A stretch of DNA of 64,000 nt. Origin: an uncultured Erythrobacter sp. Lineage in GTDB: Bacteria > Pseudomonadota > Alphaproteobacteria > Sphingomonadales > Sphingomonadaceae. The stretch is taken from assembly GCA_947494705.1 (NCBI GenBank), contig CANLVN010000002.1, positions 558,001 through 622,000 of the forward strand. Reading direction: 5' to 3'. The notes beneath the pieces are model-generated. The model made no database searches. It was not told the DNA's origin and saw only the letters and a list, made by a program, of their open reading frames with translations. A program made the translations under genes and the position numbers. The stretch's first letter is position 1. Every line of letters starts with the position of its first letter. This document shows, piece after piece, positions 1 to 9,365 of this stretch.

Positions 1-1520
1 ATGCCGGACCGCTGGCGCATCCGATCCGCCCGGACAGCTATCGCGAGATCAGCAACTTCTACACCGCCACCGTCTACAACAAGGGCGCCGAAGTCATCCG
101 CATGATGCGCTCGATGGCCGGTCCCGAAGCCTTCCGGAAGGGCACCGACCACTATTTCGATCGCCATGACGGCGAGGCGGCGACCTGCGAGGATTTCGTG
201 CGGGCGATCGAGGAAGGCGCCGGGCTCGATCTCGAACAGTTCCGCCTTTGGTATTCGCAAGCGGGCACACCGCGCGTCACCGTAACGCAGGAAGAGCAAG
301 ATGGCGGGCTTGTCCTCACTCTGAAACAGGAAATCCCCGCGACTCCGGGCCAATCGGAAAAGCAGCCGATGCCGATCCCGCTGCGCGTCGCGGTGCACAG
401 CCGCGCCGAGGGCAATCTGGGCGACGAACAGCTGATTGTGCTCAACGAAGCCGAGCAGAGCTTTACCCTGCCGCTTGCCGGTGCCGATCCGGTCGTTTCG
501 ATCAATCGCGGTTTCACCGCTCCGGTCGTGATCGAACGCGCGCTGTCGCAGGACAGCCTTGTCTTCCTCGCCGCGAATGACGACGATCCTTTCGCCCGAT
601 ACGAGGCGATGCAGGAGCTTGCCATCGGCTATCTCGTCGATGCGGCGAAGGGCAAGGCAGACAAGGCAGGCGAATCTGCGCTTATCGATGCGATGCGCGC
701 GATCCTGACCGACGACGCGCTCGACGATGCGATGCGCGGCGAGTTGATGATGCTGCCGAGCGAAACCTACCTGTTCGAGGCGATGGCCAAGGGCGATGCA
801 AAGGCCGACCCCGGCGCGATCCACGAAGCGCGCGAGGCGCTCAAGGCAGCGATCGGCGAGGCCTGCGCGAGCGAATTGCACGGCCTTTACGATCGCGCCG
901 AGAAGGTTGCCTTCGAGGATGAGGCCGGTCGCGGGGCTCGCAAGGTCAAGACCCAGGTGCTCGCCCTTGCCGCTGCGTCGGACCCGGCCAAGGCGGCCGA
1001 GCTCGCCGCGCACCAATATGACCGGGCCGACAATATGACCGACCGGCAGGGAGCGCTGATGGTGCTCGCCGGGCTCGAATGTTCCGAGCGAGAGCAGCGG
1101 CTGGCGGCATTCTACGACCGCTACAAGGGCAACGACCTCGTGATCGACAAGTGGTTCACGCTCCAAGCGCTTTCGCTCCATCCCGACGTGATCGCTCAGG
1201 TCGAAGCCCTTGCCGACCATCCCGACTTCAACATGCGAAATCCCAACCGGGTGCGCTCGCTCTACATGGCGTTTGCGGGCAATCCGCAGGGGTTCCACGA
1301 TGCCAGCGGCGCTGGCTATCGCATGATCGCTGATGTCATCCTCGCGCTCGACCCCATCAACCCGCAGACCGCCGCACGATTCGTCTCGCCGCTGGGACGC
1401 TGGCGGCGGATTGAACCGGGGCGTGCGGCGCTGATGAAGGGCGAGCTGGAGCGTATCGCGGCGGCATCCGGACTGTCGCGCGACACGTTCGAGCAGGTGA
1501 GTCGCAGCCTCGATGGCTGA
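1..1520 (+). CDS. pepN: Aminopeptidase N, C-terminal part (5' end outside the window)
   Basis: The reading frame is open from the first complete codon at position 3 and has no start in the window, so the gene begins upstream. The first residues (AGPLAHPIRPDSY, then NFYTATVYNKGAEVIR) match the stretch of M1-family aminopeptidase N that follows the zinc site; the catalytic HEXXH motif must lie before the window. The rest (about 505 residues visible) is the beta-sandwich and the long helical C-terminal domain of the Escherichia coli-type enzyme, a cytosolic zinc peptidase that removes N-terminal residues from peptides. Its stop overlaps the start of pgeF by 8 bp, which suggests co-transcription. 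Family assignment is firm; substrate range cannot be read from this part. Confidence 0.92.
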   Translation, partial: AGPLAHPIRPDSYREISNFYTATVYNKGAEVIRMMRSMAGPEAFRKGTDHYFDRHDGEAATCEDFVRAIEEGAGLDLEQFRLWYSQAGTPRVTVTQEEQDGGLVLTLKQEIPATPGQSEKQPMPIPLRVAVHSRAEGNLGDEQLIVLNEAEQSFTLPLAGADPVVSINRGFTAPVVIERALSQDSLVFLAANDDDPFARYEAMQELAIGYLVDAAKGKADKAGESALIDAMRAILTDDALDDAMRGELMMLPSETYLFEAMAKGDAKADPGAIHEAREALKAAIGEACASELHGLYDRAEKVAFEDEAGRGARKVKTQVLALAAASDPAKAAELAAHQYDRADNMTDRQGALMVLAGLECSEREQRLAAFYDRYKGNDLVIDKWFTLQALSLHPDVIAQVEALADHPDFNMRNPNRVRSLYMAFAGNPQGFHDASGAGYRMIADVILALDPINPQTAARFVSPLGRWRRIEPGRAALMKGELERIAAASGLSRDTFEQVSRSLDG

Positions 1521-2280
1521 TCCGGCAGGCCCGGCATTTGATATCGAACGGGCCGGAGTGCTCCGCCCGGTGCCGCATGGCTTTTTCGGCTCGGCTGGCG
1601 GCGAGCATCAGTTCGGCTTTGGCGGTCCGGGGGAAGAAGGAGCGGTGCGGACCTTGCGTGCCGCCGCGGCACAAGCGATTGCGGCCAATTCAACCCTGCT
1701 CGCGCCGCATCAGGTCCATTCGCCGGATGTCGTCGCTGTCGGCGATGCCTGGCCTGACGAAGCGGAAGGCCGACCTGTCGCCGACGCATTGGTCACCGAC
1801 CGTCCCGGCATGGCGCTGGCCATCGTCACCGCCGATTGTGCGCCGGTGTTGTTCGCGGATCACAAGGCAGGCGTAATCGGCGCAGCACATGCCGGATGGC
1901 GCGGCGCACATGGCGGTGTGCTGGAGAACACCCTGGCCGCAATGGTGGATATGGGTGGGAGGCTCGACCGCATCGCCGCCGCCATCGGCCCGACCATCGC
2001 GCGGCCCAGCTATGAGGTCGACGCCGCGTTTCGCGAGAATTTCGAACCCCGCGACGATATCCACTTTTTCGATGCACCCGAGCGCGATGGAAAAGCGCGC
2101 TGGCATTTCGACCTGCCCGGCTACATTCTCGCCCGGCTTTCCCGCGCGGGTGTCGCGCGTGCCGAGGATCTTGGGCTCGACACCTATTCACGTCCGCAAC
2201 GCTACCATTCGTACCGTCGCGCTAGCCAGGCGGGTAAGGCAAATTACGGCCGTCAGATAAGCATTGTCGCCCTGCCATAG
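1513..2280 (+). CDS. pgeF: Peptidoglycan editing factor PgeF (YfiH/laccase-domain family)
   Basis: A 255-residue protein of the multicopper-polyphenol-oxidase/YfiH family, which is about this length. The family's metal-site motifs are present: HQVHSPDVV near residue 60, TADCAPVLF near residue 103 and HAGWRGAHGG near residue 123, giving the His/Cys/His set. Known members act in the cytoplasm and remove mis-incorporated residues from peptidoglycan precursors; some also act on purine nucleosides. The ATG overlaps the end of pepN by 8 bp, so translation is probably coupled. The next gene, petA, is 225 bp away and likely has its own promoter. Confidence 0.88.
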   Translation: MADPAGPAFDIERAGVLRPVPHGFFGSAGGEHQFGFGGPGEEGAVRTLRAAAAQAIAANSTLLAPHQVHSPDVVAVGDAWPDEAEGRPVADALVTDRPGMALAIVTADCAPVLFADHKAGVIGAAHAGWRGAHGGVLENTLAAMVDMGGRLDRIAAAIGPTIARPSYEVDAAFRENFEPRDDIHFFDAPERDGKARWHFDLPGYILARLSRAGVARAEDLGLDTYSRPQRYHSYRRASQAGKANYGRQISIVALP

Positions 2281-2505
2281 GGGCGCTTGCGTAAGAGCGA
2301 ACACCCGATGCTGAAAACACGCCTTGGCAATTTGCGGTTTTGGCGTATATGGCGGCGCGCAAGCAACGGGTGCGTCACGGCGCATGCGTGAGTTACGCGG
2401 GCGAAGGCCATCAAATGGTTCGTCCGACCTAGGGGTTTCATCAATAGCCGCGCCGCGATCAGCAACGCATGACAGGCGCAGCGAAACGAGCAGGGTACGA
2501 TTATC

Positions 2506-3060
2506 ATGGCTTCCACTGCAGAAGATGCCGGCACGCAGGAAGGCGTTCGCCGCCGCGACTGGATCCATATTGCAGCCATCAGCACCGCCGGTGTCGGCGG
2601 AGCGTCGGTTCTATTCCCGCTAATCAGCCAGATGGCGCCGACCGCAGACGTCCTGGCGGCGAGCACGACCGATGTCGACGTTTCCTCGATTCAGCCGGGG
2701 CAGTCGATCAAGGCCGTGTTCCGCGACCAGCCGCTGTTCGTGACCCGCCTCACGCCTGAAGCCATCGCCGAAGCGAAGGAGGTCGACGCCTCCTCGCTGC
2801 GCGACCCGCAGACGGTCGAAGAGCGACTGGGCGAGGGCGACAACGACATCCTCGTGCAGCTCGGCGTTTGCACCCACCTGGGCTGCGTGCCGCTGGGCGC
2901 GGGCGAAGGCGAGAGCAAGGGCGATTTCAACGGATATTTCTGCCCCTGCCACGGATCGCACTACGATTCGATCGGACGGATCCGCAAGGGCCCCGCGCCG
3001 TCCAATCTGGCCGTGCCCGAATTTGAATACGCTTCCGAAAGCGTCATCCGCGTCGGGTGA
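2506..3060 (+). CDS. petA: Ubiquinol-cytochrome c reductase iron-sulfur (Rieske) subunit
   Basis: This 184-residue protein is the Rieske subunit of the bc1 complex, which passes an electron from ubiquinol to cytochrome c1. The 2Fe-2S ligand motifs CTHLGC (about residue 125) and CPCHGS (about residue 147) are intact, with the usual disulfide cysteines. The N-terminus has a twin-arginine-like RRRDW followed by one hydrophobic segment, as expected for a Tat-exported, membrane-anchored protein. It is the first gene of petABC; petB starts 56 bp downstream. The 225 bp upstream hold no gene and should contain the operon promoter. Confidence 0.97.
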   Translation: MASTAEDAGTQEGVRRRDWIHIAAISTAGVGGASVLFPLISQMAPTADVLAASTTDVDVSSIQPGQSIKAVFRDQPLFVTRLTPEAIAEAKEVDASSLRDPQTVEERLGEGDNDILVQLGVCTHLGCVPLGAGEGESKGDFNGYFCPCHGSHYDSIGRIRKGPAPSNLAVPEFEYASESVIRVG

Positions 3061-3116
3061 CCTTTCGTAGTTTGACGCACAACCTTCTTCCCGCCGACTA
3101 GCCGCAAGAGACCATC

Positions 3117-4493
3117 ATGAGCTTTGCCTGGGCAAATTCTTACGAACCGAAAAGCGCTTTCACCAAGTGGATCGACGAGAAGCTGCCGCTTCCGCGTCTG
3201 GTCTACAACGCGGTGGGAGCGGGTTATCCGGTTCCGCGCAATCTCAACTACATGTGGAACTTCGGCGTTCTCGCCGGCTTCTTCCTCGTGTTCCAGATCA
3301 TCACCGGCGTCGTGCTGGCCATGCACTATGCGGCGAACACCGAAGTTGCCTTCGGCCAGATCGAACACATCATGCGCAACGTGAATTACGGCTGGCTGTT
3401 GAAGTACGCCCACGCCAACGGCGCGAGCTTCTTCTTCCTCGTGATCTACATGCACATCTTCCGCGGATTTTATTACTCGTCCTACAAGGCACCGCGCGAG
3501 ATGATCTGGCTTCTGGGCGTCGTCATCTTCCTTCTCATGATGGCAACCGCCTTCATGGGTTACGTCCTTCCCTGGGGCCAGATGAGCTTCTGGGGTGCCA
3601 AGGTGATTACCGGCCTGTTCGGTGCGATCCCGGTGGTCGGTGAGCCGCTGCAGGTGTGGCTGGTCGGTGGCTATGCCCCGAACGATTCCACGCTGAACCG
3701 CTTCTTCTCGCTGCACTTCCTGCTGCCCTTCGTGATCGCGGGCGCCGTGATCCTGCACATCTGGGCGCTGCACATTCCGGGCTCGTCGAACCCGACCGGC
3801 GTCGAAGTGAAGAAGGAAAGCGATACCGTTCCCTTCCACCCCTATTATACGGCGAAGGACGGCTGGTTCCTCGGTCTCGTGCTGTCGATCTTTGCGGCCG
3901 TCGTGTTCTTCGCGCCCAATGCACTGGGCCATGCCGAGAACTGGATCGAGGCGAACCCGCTCTCGACCCCGGCCCTGATCGTTCCCGAATGGTACTTCTA
4001 CCCGTTCTACGCGATCCTGCGCGCCTTCACCGGCGACCTGACGATTCCCTTCACCGGCATCGTGCTGATCGAAGCCAAGCTGCTCGGCGTGATCGCGATG
4101 TTCGGTTCGATCCTGCTGTGGTTCTTCCTGCCGTGGCTGGACAAGAGCCCGGTGCGCTCGGGGTCCTATCGCCCGCTGTTCCGGATCTTCTTCTGGATCT
4201 TCGTGGTCGACATGGCGGCGCTGTTCTATCTCGGCGGGGCGCATGCGGAAGAACCGTATATCCTGCTCAGCCAGATCGCGACCGGCTGGTACTTCATGCA
4301 CTTCCTGGTGATCCTGCCGATCATCAGCCAGATCGAAGTGCCCAAGGCGCTTCCGTTCTCGATCACCCAGGCGGTGCTCGGCTCGGACGACGACGCGCAC
4401 GGCTCCAAGAGCGGCGGCGGTGACAAGCCCGAAAAGGTTGCCGGTGCCCTCCCGGGCCACGACGACGACGGCTCGCTGCAGCCCGCCGAATAA
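3117..4493 (+). CDS. petB: Ubiquinol-cytochrome c reductase cytochrome b subunit
   Basis: A 458-residue polytopic membrane protein, the di-heme core of the bc1 complex. Visible landmarks are the N-terminal [17 protein letters not shown] stretch, histidines in the second and fourth membrane helices, the [10 protein letters not shown] loop and the quinol-oxidation-site [12 protein letters not shown] motif near residue 290. About 35 residues at the C-terminus (after QAVLGSDDD) are charged, rich in Gly, Asp and Lys, and extend beyond the last helix; this tail is longer than in mitochondrial cytochrome b. It lies between petA and petC on the same strand. Confidence 0.97.
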   Translation: MSFAWANSYEPKSAFTKWIDEKLPLPRLVYNAVGAGYPVPRNLNYMWNFGVLAGFFLVFQIITGVVLAMHYAANTEVAFGQIEHIMRNVNYGWLLKYAHANGASFFFLVIYMHIFRGFYYSSYKAPREMIWLLGVVIFLLMMATAFMGYVLPWGQMSFWGAKVITGLFGAIPVVGEPLQVWLVGGYAPNDSTLNRFFSLHFLLPFVIAGAVILHIWALHIPGSSNPTGVEVKKESDTVPFHPYYTAKDGWFLGLVLSIFAAVVFFAPNALGHAENWIEANPLSTPALIVPEWYFYPFYAILRAFTGDLTIPFTGIVLIEAKLLGVIAMFGSILLWFFLPWLDKSPVRSGSYRPLFRIFFWIFVVDMAALFYLGGAHAEEPYILLSQIATGWYFMHFLVILPIISQIEVPKALPFSITQAVLGSDDDAHGSKSGGGDKPEKVAGALPGHDDDGSLQPAE

Positions 4494-4541
4494 GCAACCA
4501 GACAGCCCTTCACTGACCAGATAACGAGAAAGAGTTAGGTC

Positions 4542-5402
4542 ATGACAATTCGACTTGGAGCCATCATCGCCGGCCTCGGCCTGACAGCTATCCTGCTGTT
4601 CTGGTCGCTCGTCCCCGGCGTGTTCACACTGGCGAACGAGGGCCTGCCCGAAGAGCCGGATTACTACGCCTTCCAGGAGGAGCACCTCTCCCCCGCAGGC
4701 GGTTTTGCCTTCGAAGGCCCGCTGGGCAAGTGGGACTATCAGCAGCTCCAGCGCGGATACCAAGTCTACAAGGAGGTCTGCTCGGCCTGCCACAGCCTGA
4801 AGTTCGTCTCGTTCCGCAACCTCGAGCAGATCGGATATACCGAAGCCGAAGTTCGCGCCGAAGCGGCGAGCTGGATGGTGCCCGGCATCGATCCCAAGGA
4901 CGGCTCGTCGATCGAACGTCCGGGCCTCCCGACCGACCGGTTCCCGAAGCCCTATGCAAACGATGTCGAAGCGCGTGCGTTCAACAACAACGCGATACCG
5001 CCCGACCTTTCGCTGATCACCAAGGCGCGCGAGGATGGAACTCACTACGTTTATTCGCTGATGCAGGGCTATAACGAGCCCGATCCCGAGGATGTTGCGG
5101 AATCGCCCGATTTCGAAACCCCGCCGGGCCTGTATTTCAACGAGTATTTCTACAACATCAACATCGCCATGCCCCCGCAGCTTCTGCCGGATATCGTGAC
5201 CTATTCGGACGGTACTGAGGCAACGACCGAACAGATGGCAGCCGACATTGCTGCGTTCCTGACCTGGGCGGGTGAACCTGCGCTGATCCAGCGCAAGCAG
5301 ACCGGCTGGTTCGTGATCGCCTTCCTGCTGTTCGCAACCGGCATGGGCTTCCTGTCCTACAAGACGGTCTGGGCGGAGAAGAAAAAGAAGAAAAAGGCCT
5401 GA
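4542..5402 (+). CDS. petC: Ubiquinol-cytochrome c reductase cytochrome c1 subunit
   Basis: This 286-residue protein is cytochrome c1. It has an N-terminal hydrophobic export segment (residues 4-24), the heme-binding CSACHS motif near residue 80, the MPPQLLPDIV motif that carries the methionine heme ligand, and a C-terminal anchor helix ending in a lysine run (KKKKKKA). The heme domain faces the periplasm and delivers electrons to soluble or membrane cytochrome c. It is the last gene of petABC, with a hairpin terminator starting 26 bp after its stop. Confidence 0.97.
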   Translation: MTIRLGAIIAGLGLTAILLFWSLVPGVFTLANEGLPEEPDYYAFQEEHLSPAGGFAFEGPLGKWDYQQLQRGYQVYKEVCSACHSLKFVSFRNLEQIGYTEAEVRAEAASWMVPGIDPKDGSSIERPGLPTDRFPKPYANDVEARAFNNNAIPPDLSLITKAREDGTHYVYSLMQGYNEPDPEDVAESPDFETPPGLYFNEYFYNINIAMPPQLLPDIVTYSDGTEATTEQMAADIAAFLTWAGEPALIQRKQTGWFVIAFLLFATGMGFLSYKTVWAEKKKKKKA

Positions 5403-5427
5403 CCGAAGGCCCTTTCGAATTAGCGGC

Positions 5428-5460
5428 ACGCCCCATCATCCCTTGCGGATGGTGGGGCGT
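5428..5460 (+). terminator. Probable terminator after petABC
   Basis: A 14-bp near-perfect inverted repeat (ACGCCCCAtCATCC paired with GGATGgTGGGGCGT, 5-base loop) begins 26 bp after the petC stop. The downstream strand is only modestly T-rich (TCGTGCTTCT), so it may be an imperfect intrinsic terminator or an mRNA-stabilising hairpin. It separates the bc1 operon from apt. Confidence 0.6.
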
Positions 5461-5517
5461 TCGTGCTTCTAGGTCCCGGCTCGTCGATGCGGGTCGGTCG
5501 ATCCGGGGGAACGAGAT

Positions 5518-6069
5518 TTGAGCACAAAGAGATTATCGACCGACGCGCTTAAAGCGCTGGTGCGCACCGTGCCCGATTTCCCCCAACCCGGCATCCAGTT
5601 CCGCGACATCACTACACTGATCTCCCATCCTCGCGGGCTTGCGGACAGTGTCCATCATCTTGCGCGGCAAGCCGAAGAAGGTGGCGCGACGCTCATCGCC
5701 GGAATGGAAGCGCGCGGTTTCATTTTCGGCGCGGCGGTGGCGATTTCGATGGGAGTCGGTTTTCTGCCGGTGCGCAAGCCGGGCAAGCTTCCCGTGGCGA
5801 CCATCGGTATCGACTACGATCTCGAATACGGAACCGATCGGCTGGAAATCGACCCGGAGGCAATCCGGCCGGGCCAGAAGGTCGCTATCGTCGACGACCT
5901 TATCGCAACGGGAGGGACAGCCCTTGCCACTACAGAACTCCTGCGCAAGGCTGGCGCCGATGTCGAACAGGCGCTGTTCGTCATCGACCTGCCGGACCTG
6001 GGTGGTGCGGACCGGCTGCGAGAGGCTGGCCTTTCGGTCGATGCATTGATGGCTTTCGAAGGTGGATAG
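5518..6069 (+). CDS. apt: Adenine phosphoribosyltransferase
   Basis: A 183-residue type I phosphoribosyltransferase that salvages adenine to AMP using PRPP. The PRPP-binding loop VAIVDDLIATGGTA (about residues 122-135) and the GMEARGFIFGAAVA segment (about residue 62) are typical of Apt. The start chosen is TTG at 5518, preceded by GGGGGAACGA as ribosome-binding site; no in-frame ATG gives a complete N-terminus (the FPQPGIQFRDIT block begins at residue 21). It is cytosolic. The next gene follows after 66 bp. Confidence 0.95.
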   Translation: MSTKRLSTDALKALVRTVPDFPQPGIQFRDITTLISHPRGLADSVHHLARQAEEGGATLIAGMEARGFIFGAAVAISMGVGFLPVRKPGKLPVATIGIDYDLEYGTDRLEIDPEAIRPGQKVAIVDDLIATGGTALATTELLRKAGADVEQALFVIDLPDLGGADRLREAGLSVDALMAFEGG

Positions 6070-6135
6070 GACGCTTGTCGCCATCGTTCGGACCCATTCG
6101 CGAACCCCCGCGTTGAGAGTCGAAGGAGTTTAGCC

Positions 6136-8019
6136 ATGGCGATGGAAACCCAGGCGATTGTTATTGCGAGCGTAGGTGCCCTTGGCATCGGCGCGCAATG
6201 GATCGCGTGGCGCACAGGCTGGCCGGCTATCGTGCTGATGCTGGCCGCCGGCTTCATTGCCGGGCCTGTCACCGGCCTGATCGACCCGGAGGCCGCCTTC
6301 GGAGATATGCTGGACCCGATGATAAGTATCGGGGTCGCGCTCATATTATTCGAAGGAGGCTTGAGCCTCGATCTGCGCGAATTGCGTCATTCGGGAAGCG
6401 CGGTCTGGCGACTTGCAACCATTGGCGTATTGATAGGCTGGGCGCTGGGGGCTCTGGCGGGCTTCTACATTGCCGGGCTGGTCTGGCCGGTCGCCGTGCT
6501 CTTCGGCGGCATCCTGATCGTCACGGGACCTACGGTCGTCATACCCTTGTTGCGGCAGGCGAATATCCAGACACGGCCCAATTCGATCCTGAAATGGGAA
6601 GGCATCGTCAACGATCCCACCGGCGCGCTGTGTGCGGTTATCGCCTATGAATATTTCCGCCGGGTCGCCGAATTCCCCGACGCATCGGTGTTCGATGTCG
6701 TGCCGCCGCTCATCATCGCGGCGATCCTTGCCGGGTTGATCGGCTACGCCGCGGCGCGGATGATCGCGTATCTCTTCCCTCGCGGAGCAATTCCGGAATT
6801 TCTCAAGGTACCGGTGCTGTTCACCATCGTTATCGTGGTGTTCGTTCTCACCAACATGATCGAGCACGAAGCGGGCCTTGTCGCGGTGACCGTAATGGGC
6901 ATCACGCTGGCCAATCGCGACGTGTCCAGCATCCGCTCGATCCATCCGTTCAAGGAGAACATCGCGGTCCTGCTGGTGTCTGGCATCTTCATATTGCTGG
7001 CGGCCTCGCTGGAGTGGGAAGAGATGGCCTATCTCCAGACCAGTTTCCGGCCGCTGCTGTTCCTGCTCGCATTGCTGTTCATCGTGCGTCCGCTAACGGT
7101 GATGATCAGCCTGATCGGATCGGATGTGCCGTGGAACGAGCGGTTGTTCGTCGCATGGATCGCACCGCGCGGGATCGTGCTGGTGGCAATTTCCGGCCTG
7201 TTCGCGCTGCGTCTGGGTGACCTCGGGATTGAGGGTGGGCAACTGCTCATCGGGCTCAGTTTCGCGGTGGTCGTGGTGACCGTCATCGCGCATGGCTTCA
7301 CGATTAACATCGCTGCGAAATGGCTCGGGGTGAAAGGAACCTCACGTCCAGGCCTGCTGATCGTCGGCTCGACCCCCTGGACCATCGCGATGGCGAAGCA
7401 GATGGAGTCGCTCGACATCCCCATCATGATTGTCGATTCCAGCTGGCAGCGCCTCGGCGCGGCGCGGCGCCAGGGGATGCCCTATTACCATGGGGAAATC
7501 CTCAACGAGGCGACCGAGCACAATCTCGACCTCTCGCCCTATCAGGTGCTGGTCGCCGCGACCGAGAACGAGGCCTACAACACGCTGGTATGCAACGAAT
7601 TCGCGCATGAGATCGGGCGGGACAGCGTGTATCAGCTCGGCGAAAGCGCAGATGGACACGACAACAAGCATTCGCTGCCCGCGAGCATGAGGGGCCGTGC
7701 CCTGTTCGAGAGCGGCTACGGTGTCGACCAGGTCAACGAGAAACAGTCCACGGGCTGGGTGTTCAAGAAAACCAAGCTCTCGGACGCCTTCGATTACGAC
7801 GCTGCGCGCGAAAACCTGCCGGACAGCGCAACCATGCTGCTGCTGGTGCGCGGTGACACGGGCAAATTGCGCTTCTTCACTCACGCTGCGCGGCCCGAAC
7901 CGCGAGCGGGAGACACGATCATCACCTTCGCCCCGCCGAAGATGAAGAAGGTCGAGCCAAGCTCCGACAAGCAGCCTGTGAACAAGGACGACAGGTCAAC
8001 CGGTCCGCAAACGGCCTAG
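6136..8019 (+). CDS. Cation:proton antiporter (CPA1/NhaP type) with C-terminal nucleotide-binding domain
   Basis: This 627-residue protein has about 12 hydrophobic helices over residues 5-400, with the LILFEGGLSLDL and ILIVTGPTVVIPLLRQ motifs of Na+(K+)/H+ exchangers and a WEGIVNDPTGAL motif carrying the ion-binding Asp (ND). From about residue 405 (LLIVGSTPWTIAMAKQ) it becomes a soluble Rossmann-like TrkA-N/RCK domain with an acidic loop (PIMIVDSSW), suggesting gating by a nucleotide such as NAD(H). It probably exports Na+ or K+ in exchange for protons at the inner membrane. Which cation is carried cannot be decided from sequence. Confidence 0.9.
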   Translation: MAMETQAIVIASVGALGIGAQWIAWRTGWPAIVLMLAAGFIAGPVTGLIDPEAAFGDMLDPMISIGVALILFEGGLSLDLRELRHSGSAVWRLATIGVLIGWALGALAGFYIAGLVWPVAVLFGGILIVTGPTVVIPLLRQANIQTRPNSILKWEGIVNDPTGALCAVIAYEYFRRVAEFPDASVFDVVPPLIIAAILAGLIGYAAARMIAYLFPRGAIPEFLKVPVLFTIVIVVFVLTNMIEHEAGLVAVTVMGITLANRDVSSIRSIHPFKENIAVLLVSGIFILLAASLEWEEMAYLQTSFRPLLFLLALLFIVRPLTVMISLIGSDVPWNERLFVAWIAPRGIVLVAISGLFALRLGDLGIEGGQLLIGLSFAVVVVTVIAHGFTINIAAKWLGVKGTSRPGLLIVGSTPWTIAMAKQMESLDIPIMIVDSSWQRLGAARRQGMPYYHGEILNEATEHNLDLSPYQVLVAATENEAYNTLVCNEFAHEIGRDSVYQLGESADGHDNKHSLPASMRGRALFESGYGVDQVNEKQSTGWVFKKTKLSDAFDYDAARENLPDSATMLLLVRGDTGKLRFFTHAARPEPRAGDTIITFAPPKMKKVEPSSDKQPVNKDDRSTGPQTA

Positions 8020-8031
8020 AACAATAACGCT

Positions 8032-8628
8032 ATGAGGATTCCAATGATCAAGCCCCGTTTCATGACTGCCCTGGCGATCACGTTCGCGCTGGGCGCTTGT
8101 GACACGAACACAACGCCCGATGAGCCGCCGGAAGAGCCGGCTCTCGAGGCGGATCAGCCGGGAGAGGTCGAGGACCCTGTTTCGATATTGCGCCCCGACA
8201 TCGAGCAACCCGAGCTGCCAGAGCCGCTGATCGAGCCCTACGAGGCGACTATCGGCTTTGGCGAAGGCGGTACCGAGCTGAACGAAGAGGCGCTGGAGAC
8301 ACTGCGTGAGGTTCTCGAAACCGACGCCTTGGCCGAAGGTGGGCCGATCGTGCTGGGCGGCCACACGGATACCGGCGGCAGCGATGCCGTGAACCGTCGC
8401 GCCAGCCGCGCCCGAGCCGAAGCGGTCCGTGACTGGCTGGTGGAAAACGGCGTTGCAGAGGATCGCTTCGAGATCGTCGCTTTCGGAGAGCAGAACCCGG
8501 TCCAGCCCAATGCCCTGCCCGATGGTGAGCCCGACGAAGCGGGCCGTGCGGCCAATCGCCGGGTCGAGATCCTTGTCGGCTTGCCCCAAGACAATACCGA
8601 GGACGAAACAGAAGAAGACTCAGCCTAG
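8032..8628 (+). CDS. OmpA-family lipoprotein
   Basis: A 198-residue protein with a lipoprotein signal peptide (hydrophobic run ending in the lipobox LGAC near residue 24) followed by an acidic, proline-rich linker and a C-terminal OmpA-like peptidoglycan-binding domain (about residues 75-185). The GGHTDTGGSDAVNRR and AANRRVEIL stretches are the family's peptidoglycan-contacting motifs. It is likely anchored in the outer membrane and tethered to the wall. A second possible start is the ATG at 8044. Its last 9 bp overlap the end of cysQ, which converges on it. Confidence 0.85.
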   Translation: MRIPMIKPRFMTALAITFALGACDTNTTPDEPPEEPALEADQPGEVEDPVSILRPDIEQPELPEPLIEPYEATIGFGEGGTELNEEALETLREVLETDALAEGGPIVLGGHTDTGGSDAVNRRASRARAEAVRDWLVENGVAEDRFEIVAFGEQNPVQPNALPDGEPDEAGRAANRRVEILVGLPQDNTEDETEEDSA

Positions 8629-9357
8629 GGCTGCGACCTTGGCGAGAACGGTCTCGGCATATTCGGGCCGGCAGATCAGCAGGTCCGGCAGATAGGTGTC
8701 GGCTTGATTGTAGCGGATCGGCGAGCCGTCGATGCGCGAGCAATGCAGCCCATGCGCCAGCGCCACCGCGACCGGCGCGCAACTGTCCCATTCATACTGC
8801 CCGCCCGAATGCAGGTAGATTTCCGCGTCGCCGCTCACCACGGCCATCGCCTTGGCCCCGGCGCTGCCCATTGCGACGAGTTCGCCGCCCATCTCTTCGC
8901 ACACGGTGGTCGCCTCTTTCGCCGGACGGGTGCGACTGACGAGGAAGCGAGGTTTGGGCGCGGCCTCGGCAAGCGGGCCGGGCTGATCGCTGCGCAGGAC
9001 AGTGCCACCGTCGAGACCGGGAAGCGCAACGGCACCGGTCTTCGCCACGCCGTCGATGGAAAGGCCGACATGCACGGCCCAATCGCCGCGCTGCTCGCCA
9101 TATTCGCGGGTGCCATCGACGGGGTCGATGATCCACACGCGCGACTTATCGAGCCGGACCGGATTGTCCTTTTCCTCTTCGGACAACAGCCCATCATCGG
9201 GGCGCGCGGCGCGGATCGCGTGGCATAGGAATTCGTTCGCAGTCTCATCGCCGGCCTTGCCCAGCGCCTTGCCCTCGAACACGTCGCTGGCGCGAACCTC
9301 CAGAAGGATGCGCCCGGCGACTTGCGCAAGATGCGCGGCGAGCTCGGCGTCGGTCAT
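8620..9357 (-). CDS. cysQ: 3'(2'),5'-bisphosphate nucleotidase CysQ
   Basis: This 245-residue protein belongs to the inositol-monophosphatase superfamily. DPVDGTREYGEQRGDWAVHVG is its metal/substrate motif (about residue 93) and WDSCAPVAVALAHG its second signature. CysQ removes the 3' phosphate from PAP, recycling the by-product of sulfate assimilation. I chose the ATG at 9357, which has TGAGGG 5 bases upstream; a GTG at 9369 overlapping the cysNC stop would add four residues. It is the third gene of cysD-cysNC-cysQ on the minus strand, which supports the role. Confidence 0.92.
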   Translation of the reverse strand: MTDAELAAHLAQVAGRILLEVRASDVFEGKALGKAGDETANEFLCHAIRAARPDDGLLSEEEKDNPVRLDKSRVWIIDPVDGTREYGEQRGDWAVHVGLSIDGVAKTGAVALPGLDGGTVLRSDQPGPLAEAAPKPRFLVSRTRPAKEATTVCEEMGGELVAMGSAGAKAMAVVSGDAEIYLHSGGQYEWDSCAPVAVALAHGLHCSRIDGSPIRYNQADTYLPDLLICRPEYAETVLAKVAALG

Positions 9358-9365
9358 ATCGGCCC

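Noticed and set aside
2961..5429. Minus-strand open frame of 822 codons across petB and petC
   Set aside because: It is antisense to well-recognised bc1 genes, rich in His, Arg, Asp and Gly as expected of a high-GC shadow frame, and resembles no protein family.
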